Below are positions 5,352 through 5,936 of a stretch of 5,936 bases of DNA, piece by piece. The stretch spans positions 1-5,936 of the forward strand of contig CAMDXD010000268.1 in assembly GCA_945877995.1 (NCBI GenBank), given 5' to 3'. The notes under the pieces are model-generated. The model was not told where the DNA came from. It did not search any database and saw only the letters and a list, made by a program, of their open reading frames with translations. The first letter of the stretch is position 1. Each line of letters begins with the position of its first letter. The DNA comes from Bordetella parapertussis (lineage in GTDB: Bacteria > Pseudomonadota > Gammaproteobacteria > Burkholderiales > CAIKXV01). Made by a program: the position numbers and the translations under genes.

Positions 5352-5936
5352 TCACTCGGCACGGATGTTCGCAGCGCGGATCACGCGGGTCCATTTCTCG
5401 ATATCGGATCGGACTCGCGCCGTGAACTCGGCTGCCGAGGCGTTCTCGGGTTCGGCGCCGAGCGCGGCCAGCCGCTCGACCGTTTCTGGCTCGCGCATCG
5501 AACGGTTGATCGTCTCGTTCAGGCGTGTCACGACATCCACCGGAGTGCCGGCCGGCGCCAGGATGCCGTACCAGGGACTCAGTTCATAGGCAGGCAGACC
5601 GGACTCCGCCACCGTCGGAACCTGCGGCAGCGCGCGTGATCGTGTCGTTGCGGTCACAGCGAGCCCGCGCAGCCTGCCGGAAGCGACGGGCGGCTGCGCC
5701 GCGGGAATGCCCAGGAACGCCACCTGCACATGGCCACCCAGCAGATCGGTCAAGGCTGGCGCGTTACCCTTGTAGGGCACGTGCGACAGGTTCACCTTGC
5801 CCAGCACATTGAACAATGCGCCCGACAGGTGCGGTGTGCTGCCGACGCCACCGGACGCGTAGTTGAGTTCGCCCGGCCGTGCCCGCGCGAGAGCCAGCAG
5901 GCCCTTCACGTCCTGCACCGGCAGCGAGGGGTGTAC
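5352..5936 (-). CDS. Bug/TctC-family solute-binding protein (3), N-terminus outside window
   Basis: The minus-strand frame is open from the right window edge to TGA at 5352, giving 194 residues: the C-terminal three-fifths of a Bug/TctC protein of about 325 residues. An internal GTG at 5918 would not be the true start, because the open frame continues beyond it with family sequence ('VHPSLPVQDV'). Visible motifs: 'NYASGGVGSTPHLSGALF' (25-42), the second ligand loop; 'HVPYKGNAPALTDLLGG' (52-68); 'GRLRGLAVTATTRS' (87-100); 'PQVPTVAESGLPAYE' (104-118); and the C-terminal 'IEKWTRVIRAANIRAE'. It resembles Bug protein 1 more than Bug protein 2 (shared PYKG-APA and GLAVT/ALAVT-TATRS patterns). The PGG loop and signal peptide are outside the window. 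It converges on the amidohydrolase gene with 39 bp between stops. The ligand is unknown. Confidence 0.9.
   Translation of the reverse strand, partial: VHPSLPVQDVKGLLALARARPGELNYASGGVGSTPHLSGALFNVLGKVNLSHVPYKGNAPALTDLLGGHVQVAFLGIPAAQPPVASGRLRGLAVTATTRSRALPQVPTVAESGLPAYELSPWYGILAPAGTPVDVVTRLNETINRSMREPETVERLAALGAEPENASAAEFTARVRSDIEKWTRVIRAANIRAE

Overview
The window is GC-rich, gene-dense bacterial DNA. It carries three genes for Bug/TctC-type periplasmic solute-binding proteins. Such proteins are greatly expanded in Betaproteobacteria (Bordetella, Cupriavidus, Comamonadaceae and relatives), so a Burkholderiales-type chromosome is the best guess. That assignment rests on gene content and apparent GC, not on any marker gene.

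Layout: (1) positions 1-1051, minus strand, hold the N-terminal 350 residues of an M24-fold (creatinase/Xaa-Pro peptidase-like) protein that runs off the left edge. (2) A 150-bp divergent region with a nested inverted repeat separates it from (3) a plus-strand Bug protein gene, 1202-2194. (4) Tail to tail with that, 11 bp away, is a minus-strand pair: an LLM-class (luciferase-like) flavin oxidoreductase gene (3202-4158) followed 12 bp downstream by a second Bug gene (2206-3189). The oxidoreductase start overlaps the stop of an 11-codon ORF with a very strong ribosome binding site. (5) A second divergent region with two short inverted repeats (about 4191-4316) leads to (6) a plus-strand amidohydrolase of the ACMSD-like (amidohydrolase 2) family, 4317-5312. 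(7) Tail to tail with it, 39 bp away, is a third Bug gene, 5352-5936, cut by the right edge so that its N-terminal part is missing.

Together this looks like an accessory catabolic cluster. Secreted Bug proteins would bind small, usually carboxylated, compounds in the periplasm. The flavin monooxygenase-like protein, the metal-dependent amidohydrolase/decarboxylase-like protein and the M24-fold hydrolase could then process the imported compound. No TctA/TctB membrane permease, flavin reductase or regulator gene is present in the window, so transport and electron supply must come from elsewhere. The substrate cannot be read from the sequence. I see no mobile element, CRISPR array, tRNA or rRNA, and no convincing intrinsic terminator.
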